Source: JAOXRU01 sp965247735
GTDB taxonomy: Bacteria; Bacteroidota; Bacteroidia; Flavobacteriales; Flavobacteriaceae
Length of the DNA stretch: 64,000 bases
Direction: 5' to 3'
NCBI GenBank assembly: GCA_965247735.1
Contig: CBDFHN010000002.1
Location: forward strand, 1,612,001-1,676,000
Both the position numbers and the translations under genes were made by a program. This document shows positions 26,411 to 35,718 of this stretch, one piece after another. The notes below the pieces were generated by a model. It saw only the letters and a program-made list of their open reading frames with translations, did no database searches and was not told the DNA's origin. Within the stretch, counting starts at the first letter, position 1, and each line of letters begins with the position of its first letter.

Positions 26411-29400
26411 TTAGTAATTGATGAATACCCATGCTTGTATTGGTGTGGTCTTACCGTCATTAAGATCCAATAGTAACAGATAAGCTCCTACTGGTAATTT
26501 GCTTCCACTGCTCACCTCACTAGAGGTACCTGTCCAACTATTGTCATATCCCTTTTTCTGGTACACCAATTTTCCAGATCGGTTGTATACACTTATTAAA
26601 TTATTAGGGTACTCGTCCAAATCATCTATAAACAAGGTATCGTTTATGCCATCTCCATTGGGTGAAAATCCGTATTTCTTTTTGAAGATACCGGCTATAT
26701 TCCCAGAGAAAAACTGCTTTACATCTCCATAAAAGGTACCTGTAGCATTGGTAATATAAGCCCTGTAATAATATTGTGTAGCTTCTGCCACTCCATCTAA
26801 ACTTATGGAATATAGATCCGTACTATCACCATTATACATACTGCCTTCATCTGAGCTAGAAGGAATAATGTTCTTATAGCTATATACTATTCCTGTACTA
26901 TAATCTACAGCACCTCCTGTTTGTAATATTTGTCCTTCTACGGTTACCGAAACACCATCTACTTCTGCATTATTCAACGTTGCTACTTCTCCAAGTAATG
27001 GTTTTATAACTAAAAGTCCATCTTGCACTACCAATTCGTAATTAGTAGCTACCCCCTCACTTACCTTTATATCGCAAGTTCCTTCTAAAAAATGCATATC
27101 TGCAATGGTCGTTGCTACAGGTAACTCATCTATATCGTCAGTAGTATCTCCATTTTTAAAGCCCTCATAAGAAAAAGTAAATAGCGGGTTATCTGCTTGG
27201 TAATTTCTAGTGATGTTATTGGCTGTAACCAGCAAAGTGGCCTTGGCTATATTTATAGTAATGGTCTTGGATGCTGATACATACAGATCATCTTCTAAAC
27301 TAGTGGCTTTAAGTACTACCGACCCAACATTGCCAACTAAAAACTGATCAGCATTTACTACAGAACCATTGGCATCACCAACAATCTCATAACTAATAGC
27401 AGTGCTGGAAGTAGCTGTTGCTGTTAAACTAATGGCATCTGCTCCATAGGTAGTATCAATATCTTCAAAATCAAGCGTAGGCACCAATTTGTCTTGGGTA
27501 GTAAAATTAAAGGTAGTACCTGCAAACTTACCACCTGCTTTGTTCTCAAAAACCCCTTCGGAGACTATTACTTTATATGCTGTGGAGACTTCTAAACTAC
27601 TACTAATTGTTAGCGTTGCCAAAGCATCACTAAACGCTACATTGGCACTCGTTATATCTATTTCTTGGACCGTAGTATTATCGGACACTTTTATAATCGC
27701 TATTTTTCCAGTGCCAGAAAACACTTCCTTATCAAAATTAAATTGTAGCATAGGTAATACAGAAACCGCTATAGCATTGTTTGCTGGAGTGGTACTTTCT
27801 AAAGCTATATTATTATCTACAGTAACGGTTATGTTCGTATTTTCGCCAACATTACCTGCAAGATCAAAACCGGTCACAAACAAATTGTAAACACCATCAG
27901 GTACTCCTGTAAACACCTCTTCCCAATTACCATTTTCATCAGAGACAATAGCATCTTCATCAACATCTGACTCGTCTATAACATATTGGGTAAGAGCCAC
28001 AAAACTCTCCTTTTCTGCTTGCCCAACGAACTTAAGTTCCTCACTAGTGAGATCATCGTTATCACTAATACCTTTATCGGTCTCTGCGGACAAATCTACA
28101 GTTGGTATTTCTGGTGCAGTAGTATCTATTTCTAAATTATAAGTAAACGCCCCAGTACCATAATTAATAACTATATCTTTAGACCAAATCCCAATTGAAT
28201 ACACCCCTTCTACCAAAGCAGTAGTTAAAGCCGCCTCCCAATGGCCACTTGCATCTGCAATTGCCGTTGCAATACTAGCTTCATCATCAAGAACATCGAA
28301 TAAGTATACTGTAGCATGTGCTTCTGTAGTCCCTTTAAATACAGGCATGGAATTGTTGGTAATACCATCATTATTATACACACCGGTATCGGTTGCTGTA
28401 GTAAGCCCTGTAATAACAGGAACTGGTTTTATACCATCTACCATTTGTAAACCAAACTGTAAGGATGCTGCTGATAGATCCAAATCTGCATTTTCTGTAA
28501 CATTTGTTGCCGAAACCAAAGAACCTCCATTTAAATTTATGGTATCACCAACAAGTACCCCATCTAGATCTTCTTCTCCTTCTACTATGGTATAACTAAA
28601 TACTAAGATGTTACTATTAGTTACATCTGCCTGCAAAGAAAACATTTTTTGGGTAGCTCCTATAGTAACAGGTAATTCCAAGTCTCCAGAAGCGGTTATA
28701 TTTTGGTCAAAAGCAAGAGAAAAAAGTACCTCTTCGCCTATTTTATATGTTTTTGAACTCACAACAGCTGCTGCTATGGTTGTTACTTTTGGAGCACATT
28801 GTTTACCTAAATCAGTTATAGTCCAAGACTTATTAACAATTAAAGCGTTTCTAGCAACTTCCCCTTCACAATAGTAGGCAGGAACGCTGCCTATATTCAA
28901 ACCACTTTGGATGGTAAGGTTCCCTGCTATACCAATAAGGAAATTATCATAGGTCTCTTTGGTAATACCAGAATTATTGAACATATCTAATATAGTGCCT
29001 ACAAGACTAAACCTCCAAGAAGACAAGTCTTGATCAAAGGAAGTGGCTCCACTGAACATCGAAGACATATCAGTAACACTATTAACATTCCAAGCCGATA
29101 TATCATTACTAAAACTAGTAGCCCCTTTAAACATAGAAACCATAGTGTCTACACTACTAACATCCCAAGTAGAAAGATCTCCATTAAAACTAGTGGCTCC
29201 TTCAAACATAGAAATCATATTGGAAACAGAACTAACATCCCAAGAAGAAAGATTTCCATTAAAACTAGTAGCTCCTTTAAACACGGAAGACATAAATCTA
29301 ACATTACTTAAATCAGGGGTATCTGTAGCTGTTAGCTGCATTGCAGTACAGTCTTCGAATGCATAATCAAAAGACTCCCATTGTATATCTCCCCATTGTT

Positions 29401-32400
29401 CTACTCTAATTAGTTTGGACCTGCTAGCAATATCTATAGAAAGCGCAGGGAAAACACCGCCTATCTTAATTGTATATTCCCCTGCTACTGCATAGACATG
29501 CGATGGATTAATGGTGGTTATAGTTTCATTATTGCCATCACCCCAATCTATAGTAAAATTATAGGCATATGCACCATTCAGATTTAGACCTATTGTTTCA
29601 TTAGCTGTATCTGTTTTCCATAAGGTATTAAACGGTAGACATCCCTCTCCTAAATCTGAAAACACCCAACTATTTGCTTCAAGGGCCAATTTCGCAATTT
29701 TTCCTTTACAAAAGTAGGCAGGAACGCTACCTAAATCTAAACCAACTGGGGTATTTGTGTTTGCCTCCCAGCCAATAAGTATAGTATCGTAGTTAGTTTT
29801 AGATAAACCAGAATCTTTAAACATATCTGTTATAGCAAATACAGAAGATAAATCCCAAGAACCCAAATTTTGATTAAAACTGCCAGCACCATTAAACATC
29901 TCTGTAACAGACATTCCAGCACTTATATCCCATGTACTTATATCGGAATTAAAACTTGACGCTCCAAAAAACATTGAACCAAAATCTAAAACAGCAGATA
30001 CATCCCAATCAGATAAATCACTATTAAAAGCAGACGCTCCAGAAAACACACCCCCTAACTGATTAACCCCAGGGAATTTCCATGCCGATATATCTCCATT
30101 AAAATCTGTTGCATTATTAAACATAGCACCCATAGAAGTCACTTGGTCTAACTTCCAAGTAGAAATATCCCCATTAAAAGAGGTTGCACCATCAAACAAG
30201 GATATCATTCCTGTAATGTTTGACACATCCCAAGAAGATAAATCTGCGTTAAAAGTGGTGGCATTTTTAAACATCTTATTCATATTAACCACATTAGCCA
30301 ATTTGGGTACATCGCTAGCAGTGAGCTGCATTGCAGTACAGTCCTCGAATGCTGAGGCAAACAATTCCCACTGTATATCTCCCCATTGGGTAATTTCTTT
30401 TAGTTTGGACCTGCTAGCAGCATCTATAGAAAGTGCAGGAAAAATCCCCCCTATCATAATTGTATATTTCCCGGCTGTTGTATAGGTATGCGTTGGATTA
30501 GTATTGGTTAGTGTTTCTACAGCAGAACTATCTCCCCAATCTATAGTAAAATTATAGGTATATGCACCATCCAGAATTAGACCAATTGTTTCCGCATCTG
30601 TATCTGTTTTCCATTGCGTAATAAATTTCTTGCAATCTTCACCATCATCAGCTATTGTCCAACCATTTGCTACAAGAGCTAATTTCGCAGCTTTTCCACT
30701 ACAATAGTTAGCAGGAACGTAACCTAAATTTAGGCCAGCTGGGGTATTTGCGTTTGCCTCCCAGCCAATAAGTATAGTATCGTAGTTAATTTTAGATATA
30801 CCTGAGTTTTCAAACATAAAATTTACATCAGACACCTTATCTAGATTCCAGGCAGATAGATTACCATTAAAACTAGTCGCATTTCTATACATTTCTCTCA
30901 AAGTAGTAACATTACCTATGTTCCAGGCAGATAGATTACTATTAAAAGATACAGATCCCTTAAACATAGAACTCATACTGGTAACGTTGCTAACGTTCCA
31001 AGAAGATATATCGCCATTAAAAATAACTGCATCATGGAACATAGAAGTCATATTGGTAACATTGCTAACATTCCAAGTAGATAGATTCCTATTAAAAGAT
31101 TTAGCCTTTCGAAACATATAATACATATTGGTAACATTACTAACATTCCAAGAAGACATATCTCCATTAAAAGCAAGTGTATTATCAAACATAAAACCCA
31201 TATTTGTAACATTACCCACATCCCAGTTAGATATATCCCCATTAAAACTAGTTGCAGAACCGAACATATTAGACATGCTGGTAACATTGCTAACATTCCA
31301 AGAAGATATATCCCCATTAAAGCTAGCTGTAGAAGTGAACACACCAGACATATTAGTAACATTAGCTACATTCCAACTAGATACATTCCCATTAAAACTA
31401 GTTGCAAGTTTAAACATATCAGACATATCCGTAACATTGCTAACAACCCAACCAGATATATCCCCATTAAAACTAGCTGCAGAATTGAACACTCCAGACA
31501 TATTAGTAACATTACTTACATCCCAACTAGATAGATTCCCATTAAAACTAATTGCGTAAGAAAAAATCCCAGACATATTCGTAACACTACTTACGTCCCA
31601 ACTAGATACATCTCCATTAAAAGTACTTGCACCAGTAAACATTTTAGACATATTAGCAACATTGCTAACATCCCAATTAGGAAGATCCCTGTTAAAACCA
31701 TGTGCAACAGAAAACATTCTATACATGCTGGTAACATTAGAAACATTCCAAGAAGATATGTTCCCATTGAAAAGATCTGTGCCAGCAAACAAATAATCCA
31801 TATTGGTAACATTACCTACATCCCAACTAGATAAATCCCCTTTAAAACTAGTAGCTGCAGCAAACATGCTAGACATATCGGTAACATTACTTAAATTGGG
31901 AGTATCAGTTGCCGTTAGCTCCATAATAGAACAACCACTAAATGCCTCTTGGAAGGTCTCCCACTGTATATCTCCCCATTGGGCAATTTCTTTTAGCTTG
32001 GGCCTGCTAGTGATTTCTATAGAAAGTGCAGGAAAAACACCCCCTATCATAATTGTATGTTCCCCTGCTGTTGTGTAGGTATGCGTTGGATTAGTACTGG
32101 TTATTGTTTCTACAGCAGAACCATCTCCCCAATCTATTGTAAAATTATAGGTATACCCATTAACCAGATCTAGATTAATTGTTTCATTAGCTGCATCTGT
32201 TTTCCATAGGGTGATAAATTTTCGACAATCTTCGCCATCATCGGTAATTACCCAGCCTATCACTTCAAGATTGAATTTCGCAGCTTTTCCACTACAATAT
32301 TTGGCAGGAACGCTACCTAAATTAATACCATTTGGAGTATTTATGTTACTCTCCCAACCAATTAGTATATTATCGTAGTTAATTTTAGATAAACCAGAAT

Positions 32401-33292
32401 CTTTAAACATATCATATGCTTGAGTTAAAGAATTAAAATTCCAGGCAGATATATTTTGGTCAAAACTAGTTGCCCCCTGCAACATATTAGATATGTCGGT
32501 TGCAGCACTAAGGTCCCAATTTTCTATATTTCCATTAAAACTGGTAGCACGCTTAAACATGCGTGCCATATTAGCAACACTACCTACATCCCAAGAAGAT
32601 AAATCCTCATCAAAATTAACGGCATCAGAAAACATATCTCCCATATTAGTAATGTTACTAACATCCCAATTGGCAATGCCCCCTGTAAAACTAGTTGCTC
32701 CCTTAAACAAACCTTTTAGTTGAGTAGCATTAGATAAATCTGGAGAATCTATAGCGGATACCACCATATTTACACAATTTGTAAAAGCATTATTCAAAAC
32801 TTCCCACTGTATATTCCCCCATTGTGTTATTTCTAATAATTTAGATCTACTTCCAGGGTCCACATAAAATGATGGAAAAACACCATCAATCTTTACTGAA
32901 TATTGGCCGGCAATTAAATACTGATGGCTTACCAATGCCGACCCACTGGATATTGTCTCCACAGCGCTACCATCTCCCCAATCTATTGTAAAATTGTAAG
33001 TGGATCCCCCATACACTTTTAGCGAAATAGCTTCATTAATTGCATCTGTTTTCCATAAGGTATTAAAAGAAGTTAAGCCTGCAACTTCTTCCTCTTCTAG
33101 AAAACTGGAATTAGTTGTTTTATGCGCTTTAGAAATAGTGGAGTGTAATGCCCCCAAATTTTCTCTATTAGCAAAAACAGAAAAAGAAACATCAGGTTCA
33201 TTTACATAGCTAAATTTATCATAGGAAACATTTATATGCCCCCACATATTAACACTTAAGAAAATAAAAATTAGAAATACTACTCTACTCAT
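26411..33292 (-). CDS. Giant BspA-like (DUF285) surface protein with Ig-like domains and T9SS type B tail
   Basis: A 2293-residue paralog of the 1665-residue protein. It has a signal peptide (MSRVVFLIFIFLSVNMWGH), then four super-modules of PKD-like unit (FTIDWGDGSAVETI) plus DUF285 repeats, each closed by LIGWExNxNTP ... GSVPAxYC. A ~600-residue stalk absent from the paralog follows: Ig-like domains (TDTGVYNNDGITNNSMPVFK; TDKGISDNDDLTSEELKFVG), an SbsA-type Ig-like domain (STTPANNAIAVSVLPMLQFN), an MBG-like domain (ITRNYQADNPLFTFSYEGF) and a fibronectin-like unit. The final type B sorting domain is nearly identical to the paralog's. It is a predicted T9SS-exported surface adhesin, first gene of a two-gene operon with PorP/SprF. 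Confidence 0.93.
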   Translation of the reverse strand: MSRVVFLIFIFLSVNMWGHINVSYDKFSYVNEPDVSFSVFANRENLGALHSTISKAHKTTNSSFLEEEEVAGLTSFNTLWKTDAINEAISLKVYGGSTYNFTIDWGDGSAVETISSGSALVSHQYLIAGQYSVKIDGVFPSFYVDPGSRSKLLEITQWGNIQWEVLNNAFTNCVNMVVSAIDSPDLSNATQLKGLFKGATSFTGGIANWDVSNITNMGDMFSDAVNFDEDLSSWDVGSVANMARMFKRATSFNGNIENWDLSAATDISNMLQGATSFDQNISAWNFNSLTQAYDMFKDSGLSKINYDNILIGWESNINTPNGINLGSVPAKYCSGKAAKFNLEVIGWVITDDGEDCRKFITLWKTDAANETINLDLVNGYTYNFTIDWGDGSAVETITSTNPTHTYTTAGEHTIMIGGVFPALSIEITSRPKLKEIAQWGDIQWETFQEAFSGCSIMELTATDTPNLSNVTDMSSMFAAATSFKGDLSSWDVGNVTNMDYLFAGTDLFNGNISSWNVSNVTSMYRMFSVAHGFNRDLPNWDVSNVANMSKMFTGASTFNGDVSSWDVSSVTNMSGIFSYAISFNGNLSSWDVSNVTNMSGVFNSAASFNGDISGWVVSNVTDMSDMFKLATSFNGNVSSWNVANVTNMSGVFTSTASFNGDISSWNVSNVTSMSNMFGSATSFNGDISNWDVGNVTNMGFMFDNTLAFNGDMSSWNVSNVTNMYYMFRKAKSFNRNLSTWNVSNVTNMTSMFHDAVIFNGDISSWNVSNVTSMSSMFKGSVSFNSNLSAWNIGNVTTLREMYRNATSFNGNLSAWNLDKVSDVNFMFENSGISKINYDTILIGWEANANTPAGLNLGYVPANYCSGKAAKLALVANGWTIADDGEDCKKFITQWKTDTDAETIGLILDGAYTYNFTIDWGDSSAVETLTNTNPTHTYTTAGKYTIMIGGIFPALSIDAASRSKLKEITQWGDIQWELFASAFEDCTAMQLTASDVPKLANVVNMNKMFKNATTFNADLSSWDVSNITGMISLFDGATSFNGDISTWKLDQVTSMGAMFNNATDFNGDISAWKFPGVNQLGGVFSGASAFNSDLSDWDVSAVLDFGSMFFGASSFNSDISTWDISAGMSVTEMFNGAGSFNQNLGSWDLSSVFAITDMFKDSGLSKTNYDTILIGWEANTNTPVGLDLGSVPAYFCKGKIAKLALEANSWVFSDLGEGCLPFNTLWKTDTANETIGLNLNGAYAYNFTIDWGDGNNETITTINPSHVYAVAGEYTIKIGGVFPALSIDIASRSKLIRVEQWGDIQWESFDYAFEDCTAMQLTATDTPDLSNVRFMSSVFKGATSFNGNLSSWDVSSVSNMISMFEGATSFNGDLSTWDVSSVDTMVSMFKGATSFSNDISAWNVNSVTDMSSMFSGATSFDQDLSSWRFSLVGTILDMFNNSGITKETYDNFLIGIAGNLTIQSGLNIGSVPAYYCEGEVARNALIVNKSWTITDLGKQCAPKVTTIAAAVVSSKTYKIGEEVLFSLAFDQNITASGDLELPVTIGATQKMFSLQADVTNSNILVFSYTIVEGEEDLDGVLVGDTINLNGGSLVSATNVTENADLDLSAASLQFGLQMVDGIKPVPVITGLTTATDTGVYNNDGITNNSMPVFKGTTEAHATVYLFDVLDDEASIATAIADASGHWEAALTTALVEGVYSIGIWSKDIVINYGTGAFTYNLEIDTTAPEIPTVDLSAETDKGISDNDDLTSEELKFVGQAEKESFVALTQYVIDESDVDEDAIVSDENGNWEEVFTGVPDGVYNLFVTGFDLAGNVGENTNITVTVDNNIALESTTPANNAIAVSVLPMLQFNFDKEVFSGTGKIAIIKVSDNTTVQEIDITSANVAFSDALATLTISSSLEVSTAYKVIVSEGVFENKAGGKFAGTTFNFTTQDKLVPTLDFEDIDTTYGADAISLTATATSSTAISYEIVGDANGSVVNADQFLVGNVGSVVLKATSLEDDLYVSASKTITINIAKATLLVTANNITRNYQADNPLFTFSYEGFKNGDTTDDIDELPVATTIADMHFLEGTCDIKVSEGVATNYELVVQDGLLVIKPLLGEVATLNNAEVDGVSVTVEGQILQTGGAVDYSTGIVYSYKNIIPSSSDEGSMYNGDSTDLYSISLDGVAEATQYYYRAYITNATGTFYGDVKQFFSGNIAGIFKKKYGFSPNGDGINDTLFIDDLDEYPNNLISVYNRSGKLVYQKKGYDNSWTGTSSEVSSGSKLPVGAYLLLLDLNDGKTTPIQAWVFINY

Positions 33293-33349
33293 AGTTGAAA
33301 TTAATAACGGTTATATAAAAATTGTAAACCAAAGGATATCATATTTAGC

Positions 33350-33612
33350 TATCCCCAGTACTTATTCTTTGCTCTTTCTGCTTCCAAGTCTGAATCCTTC
33401 AATAATAATTCGAACTAGATGCCATATTACTCCAATTAACACTCTTGACCTAGCACTCAAAATACCTATATTAACCAAAAGGTTTTCGTTCTTCATTTTC
33501 CTTACACAAGTAACAATCGCACCAGCAATATTGAACTGAAGGCAAACCTTGTTATTATGGCTATAGCTCTGCCTATCTCTTTTCCACTGGTATCTCTGTA
33601 TTTATCGTTCCT
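33350..33612 (-). pseudogene. Degenerate relative of the small ORF found between RHS genes
   Basis: On the minus strand, scattered in all frames, pieces match the 46530-46799 protein: an AATACAGAGATACCAGTGG...AAAGAGAT start region, KVCLQFNIAG-like, CKENEE, VNWSNMAS and a final SSNYY ... EAE-like part. There are several stops and frameshifts. It marks an older, decayed array unit left of the present RHS array. Confidence 0.5.
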
Positions 33613-33682
33613 AGTTCAACACCATTTGACCGATGCAAATCTATATGTGATTTTTTTCAAATAAAATAAAACAAACCATATT

Positions 33683-33712
33683 TTTCACGTATGGATACCG
33701 TCATACGTGAAA
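33683..33712. repeat. Perfect 11-bp inverted repeat
   Basis: TTTCACGTATG (33683-33693) and CATACGTGAAA (33702-33712) are exact reverse complements with an 8-base spacer. No gene begins immediately beside it. It could be an operator or terminator for the decayed unit, or an insertion-sequence end. Confidence 0.55.
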
Positions 33713-34125
33713 CAATATTTAATGATTACTAAATCTATGTAGAATTTTTTTGCCCCGTTTCTTATTCTTAACAATTATGAGCCTACCTTTAACCACGCGT
33801 AAGCCTTTGTTCTTGAACCGATCAAGCATAAAAGTCATCTATCCTCTTGATCAATTAATTCAATTTCAAACGGTTGTTTTAGCTCAAAATTGGGTGATTC
33901 ATTATTCATTTCTACATTAGTAAGGTATCACCTATCTATATCTCTATTTTAAATCTATTTGGATGAGCCTTTTTTAAAATTCTGTACATAAGAATCTCTG
34001 TAACTTTAAAATAGATACATCCTTTTGAACTAATCAATTTAACCTCAATACCCTACTTTGCCATATTGAATCTGTTTTCTTACTTTAAAAGCAAATATCA
34101 TTAATAGAGCTCAGATTGTAAGCAA

Positions 34126-34305
34126 AAATCAGAAACACCTATAGCTGATACAGGCTATGCTAATCAAGAACATTATACCGATTTTAGAAACCAAAGAGAT
34201 AACAGCATCTGTGAAATACAATTACTTCCACAAAGAGCAACAGGATAAGAAAAAAGTAAAATCAATTCATTCCATCCCAATGAGTTTTATTGTAACAAGG
34301 CTCTA
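34126..34305 (+). pseudogene. Transposase remnant (IS1182-like)
   Basis: The plus-strand frame reads KSETPIADTGYANQEHYTDF then NSICEIQLLPQRATG, a stop, then EKSKINSFHPNEFYCNKA. The ADTGYANxxHY stretch resembles the ADAGY segment around a catalytic Asp in IS1182/IS4-type transposases. It is short, with an internal stop and no flanking transposase domains, so it is only a fossil. Family assignment is tentative. Confidence 0.5.
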
Positions 34306-34501
34306 ATTTAGAATAGGTATTATTTTTGTATACTAATACTATGAAAACATCAGAGCTCAAATCAGGATTATTCGATCATATCAAAATATAAAAGGCAACC
34401 GCTTATAGTAGAGGTTCAGTTAAAAGACAAATAAAGTTTCGAATCTTATAGTTGCCAGCAATCGCATAGGAAGTTACTTGACAATAAGCAGGGGTTTGAC
34501 C

Positions 34502-34750
34502 CATTGCAGTCACAATAAATATATGAAATTCGGTTTTAAAAGCAATTCCCAGCGCTATGAGTGTAAATTTTGTTATAGAAGTTTTACTGAATATTCTGCC
34601 ACCTAGATGGCTAGTATTCAATCTAAGGAAAAATCAGATGATTATTTAGCGTTAATGATGGAAGAAAAAATTTAAACAGAACCAAGGTAGCTCTATCAAT
34701 AAACAAGAAGACAGCATTTGATTGGTGTCACAAGGTATTGACATCTTCTT
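34502..34750 (+). pseudogene. Transposase remnant with zinc ribbon (IS1595-like)
   Basis: The plus-strand frame reads HCSHNKYMKFGFKSNSQRY then ECKFCYRSFTEYSAT, a CxxH/CxxC zinc-ribbon N-terminus as in IS1595- or IS1-type transposases. After a stop there is a frameshifted continuation (TKVALSINKKTAFDWCHKVL). The remnant ends where homology to the truncated RHS gene starts (~34783), so the two fossils abut. Confidence 0.6.
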
Positions 34751-35255
34751 ATATATGGATAAAGACGATTTTACTGGAATTGCCATTTAGAAAACGTAAT
34801 ATATTGGCAGTCTGTTGGCTTGTATCGTAAGGAAAAGCAATGGAGGTGAACTCAAAGTTAGCATCTTCTAAGGTGTAATACCGCATGCCAGAAGCATAAC
34901 TGCTGTCTATAAAAAAAGACTGGTCTCCATTGATAAAAACACGTTCCTCATAAATATAACTAAAAGGAAAAAGCCAACCAAGGGGCAATCCTAACATTTG
35001 ATTGCCAGAATCTAAAGATGATTGGGAGTATTTTATAGAAGGTGTTATGTTTTCTCCTAAAAAACCATATACCGTGGGCACGTTTAAACTCAAGGATAAA
35101 TCACCTGTTCTAGGAGATACTTCTGCTCCAAGAGCATTATTAAAGTTTGAGGCATTGGATGCCTGTGACAAATTGGTGTTGGAAGACCTTTTTTTAGCGC
35201 TCTTAGCTTTTACTGCCTTTTTTTGAGCTTTGTTGTTATTTTTATCTAATGACAT
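34749..35255 (-). pseudogene. RHS gene copy 0, truncated to the N-terminal ~157 residues
   Basis: It starts MSLDKNNNKAQKKAVKAKSA at 35253-35255 and matches the N-terminus of the full-length RHS copies almost exactly through NILRFLNGN. At ~34783 homology stops and an unrelated short tail (SSKIVFIHI) leads to a stop. Beyond it lie transposase remnants, so about 90% of the gene was lost, probably by transposon-linked deletion. An in-frame upstream start (35294) also exists, as in copy 1. It keeps a complete upstream leader with hairpin and palindrome and could still be transcribed. Confidence 0.9.
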
Positions 35256-35317
35256 CTTTTTTAATGTTTTGTTCCGCTTTATCACCCTTAGCATTACTAA
35301 GAATTGCCTATTTCTAT

Positions 35318-35418
35318 CATTACAAGCTGCGAAGCAATCGCTAGCTTATCGGTTAACAATAAGCAGATTGCTTTGCCATGCTCGTAATGGTACTATGCTT
35401 TTACTGTTTACACAGTTT
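35318..35418 (-). promoter_or_regulatory. RHS leader: 72-bp hairpin and 14-bp palindrome (copy 0)
   Basis: The hairpin at 35318-35389 has arms CATTACAAGCTGCGAAGCA against TGCTTTGCCATGCTCGTAATG and a nested GCTTAT/ATAAGC. The palindrome ACTGTTTACACAGT lies at 35405-35418. The same pair precedes every RHS copy in this window. Confidence 0.6.
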
Positions 35419-35450
35419 ATTTTAAATTGTATTCCCCTATAGGAGTACTT

Positions 35451-35663
35451 ATTCTGTAACTGTTTCTGCTTCCAGCAATTCTGAAGCTGTCAACAATAAT
35501 TCAAACTCAATACAATAGACTCTCCCACCCCAATTAATGCTCTTGATTTTAGCATTTAAAGACTCCTCTATTCGTAAAAGACCTTCGTTTTCCTTTTTCT
35601 TTCACATTCGATAATCGTGTTGGAAATATTGAACTGAAGGTAGACCATTTTATTTTTTCAATC
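35451..35663 (-). pseudogene. Inter-RHS small ORF, frameshifted
   Basis: It resembles the intact protein at 46530-46799 but carries a one-base deletion in the CERKRK/CGTKKEN region. The start reads MVYLQFNISNTIIECE, and the reading then ends at a stop after KVFYE, while the C-terminal half (FELLLTASELLEAE) survives in another frame. Confidence 0.6.
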
Positions 35664-35718
35664 AAGTTAAAATGTCATGATTAGAACCTGGCTCTAACTA
35701 ATCATTCCGTAAAGACGG

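Noticed and set aside
24265..33209. Regularly spaced ~75-bp repeats resembling a CRISPR or satellite array
   Set aside because: They encode the 25-residue DUF285 repeats in a continuous minus-strand frame; there are no unique spacers.
34403..34621. 72-codon minus-strand frame
   Set aside because: It lies opposite the IS1595-like zinc-ribbon remnant, which explains the sequence better.
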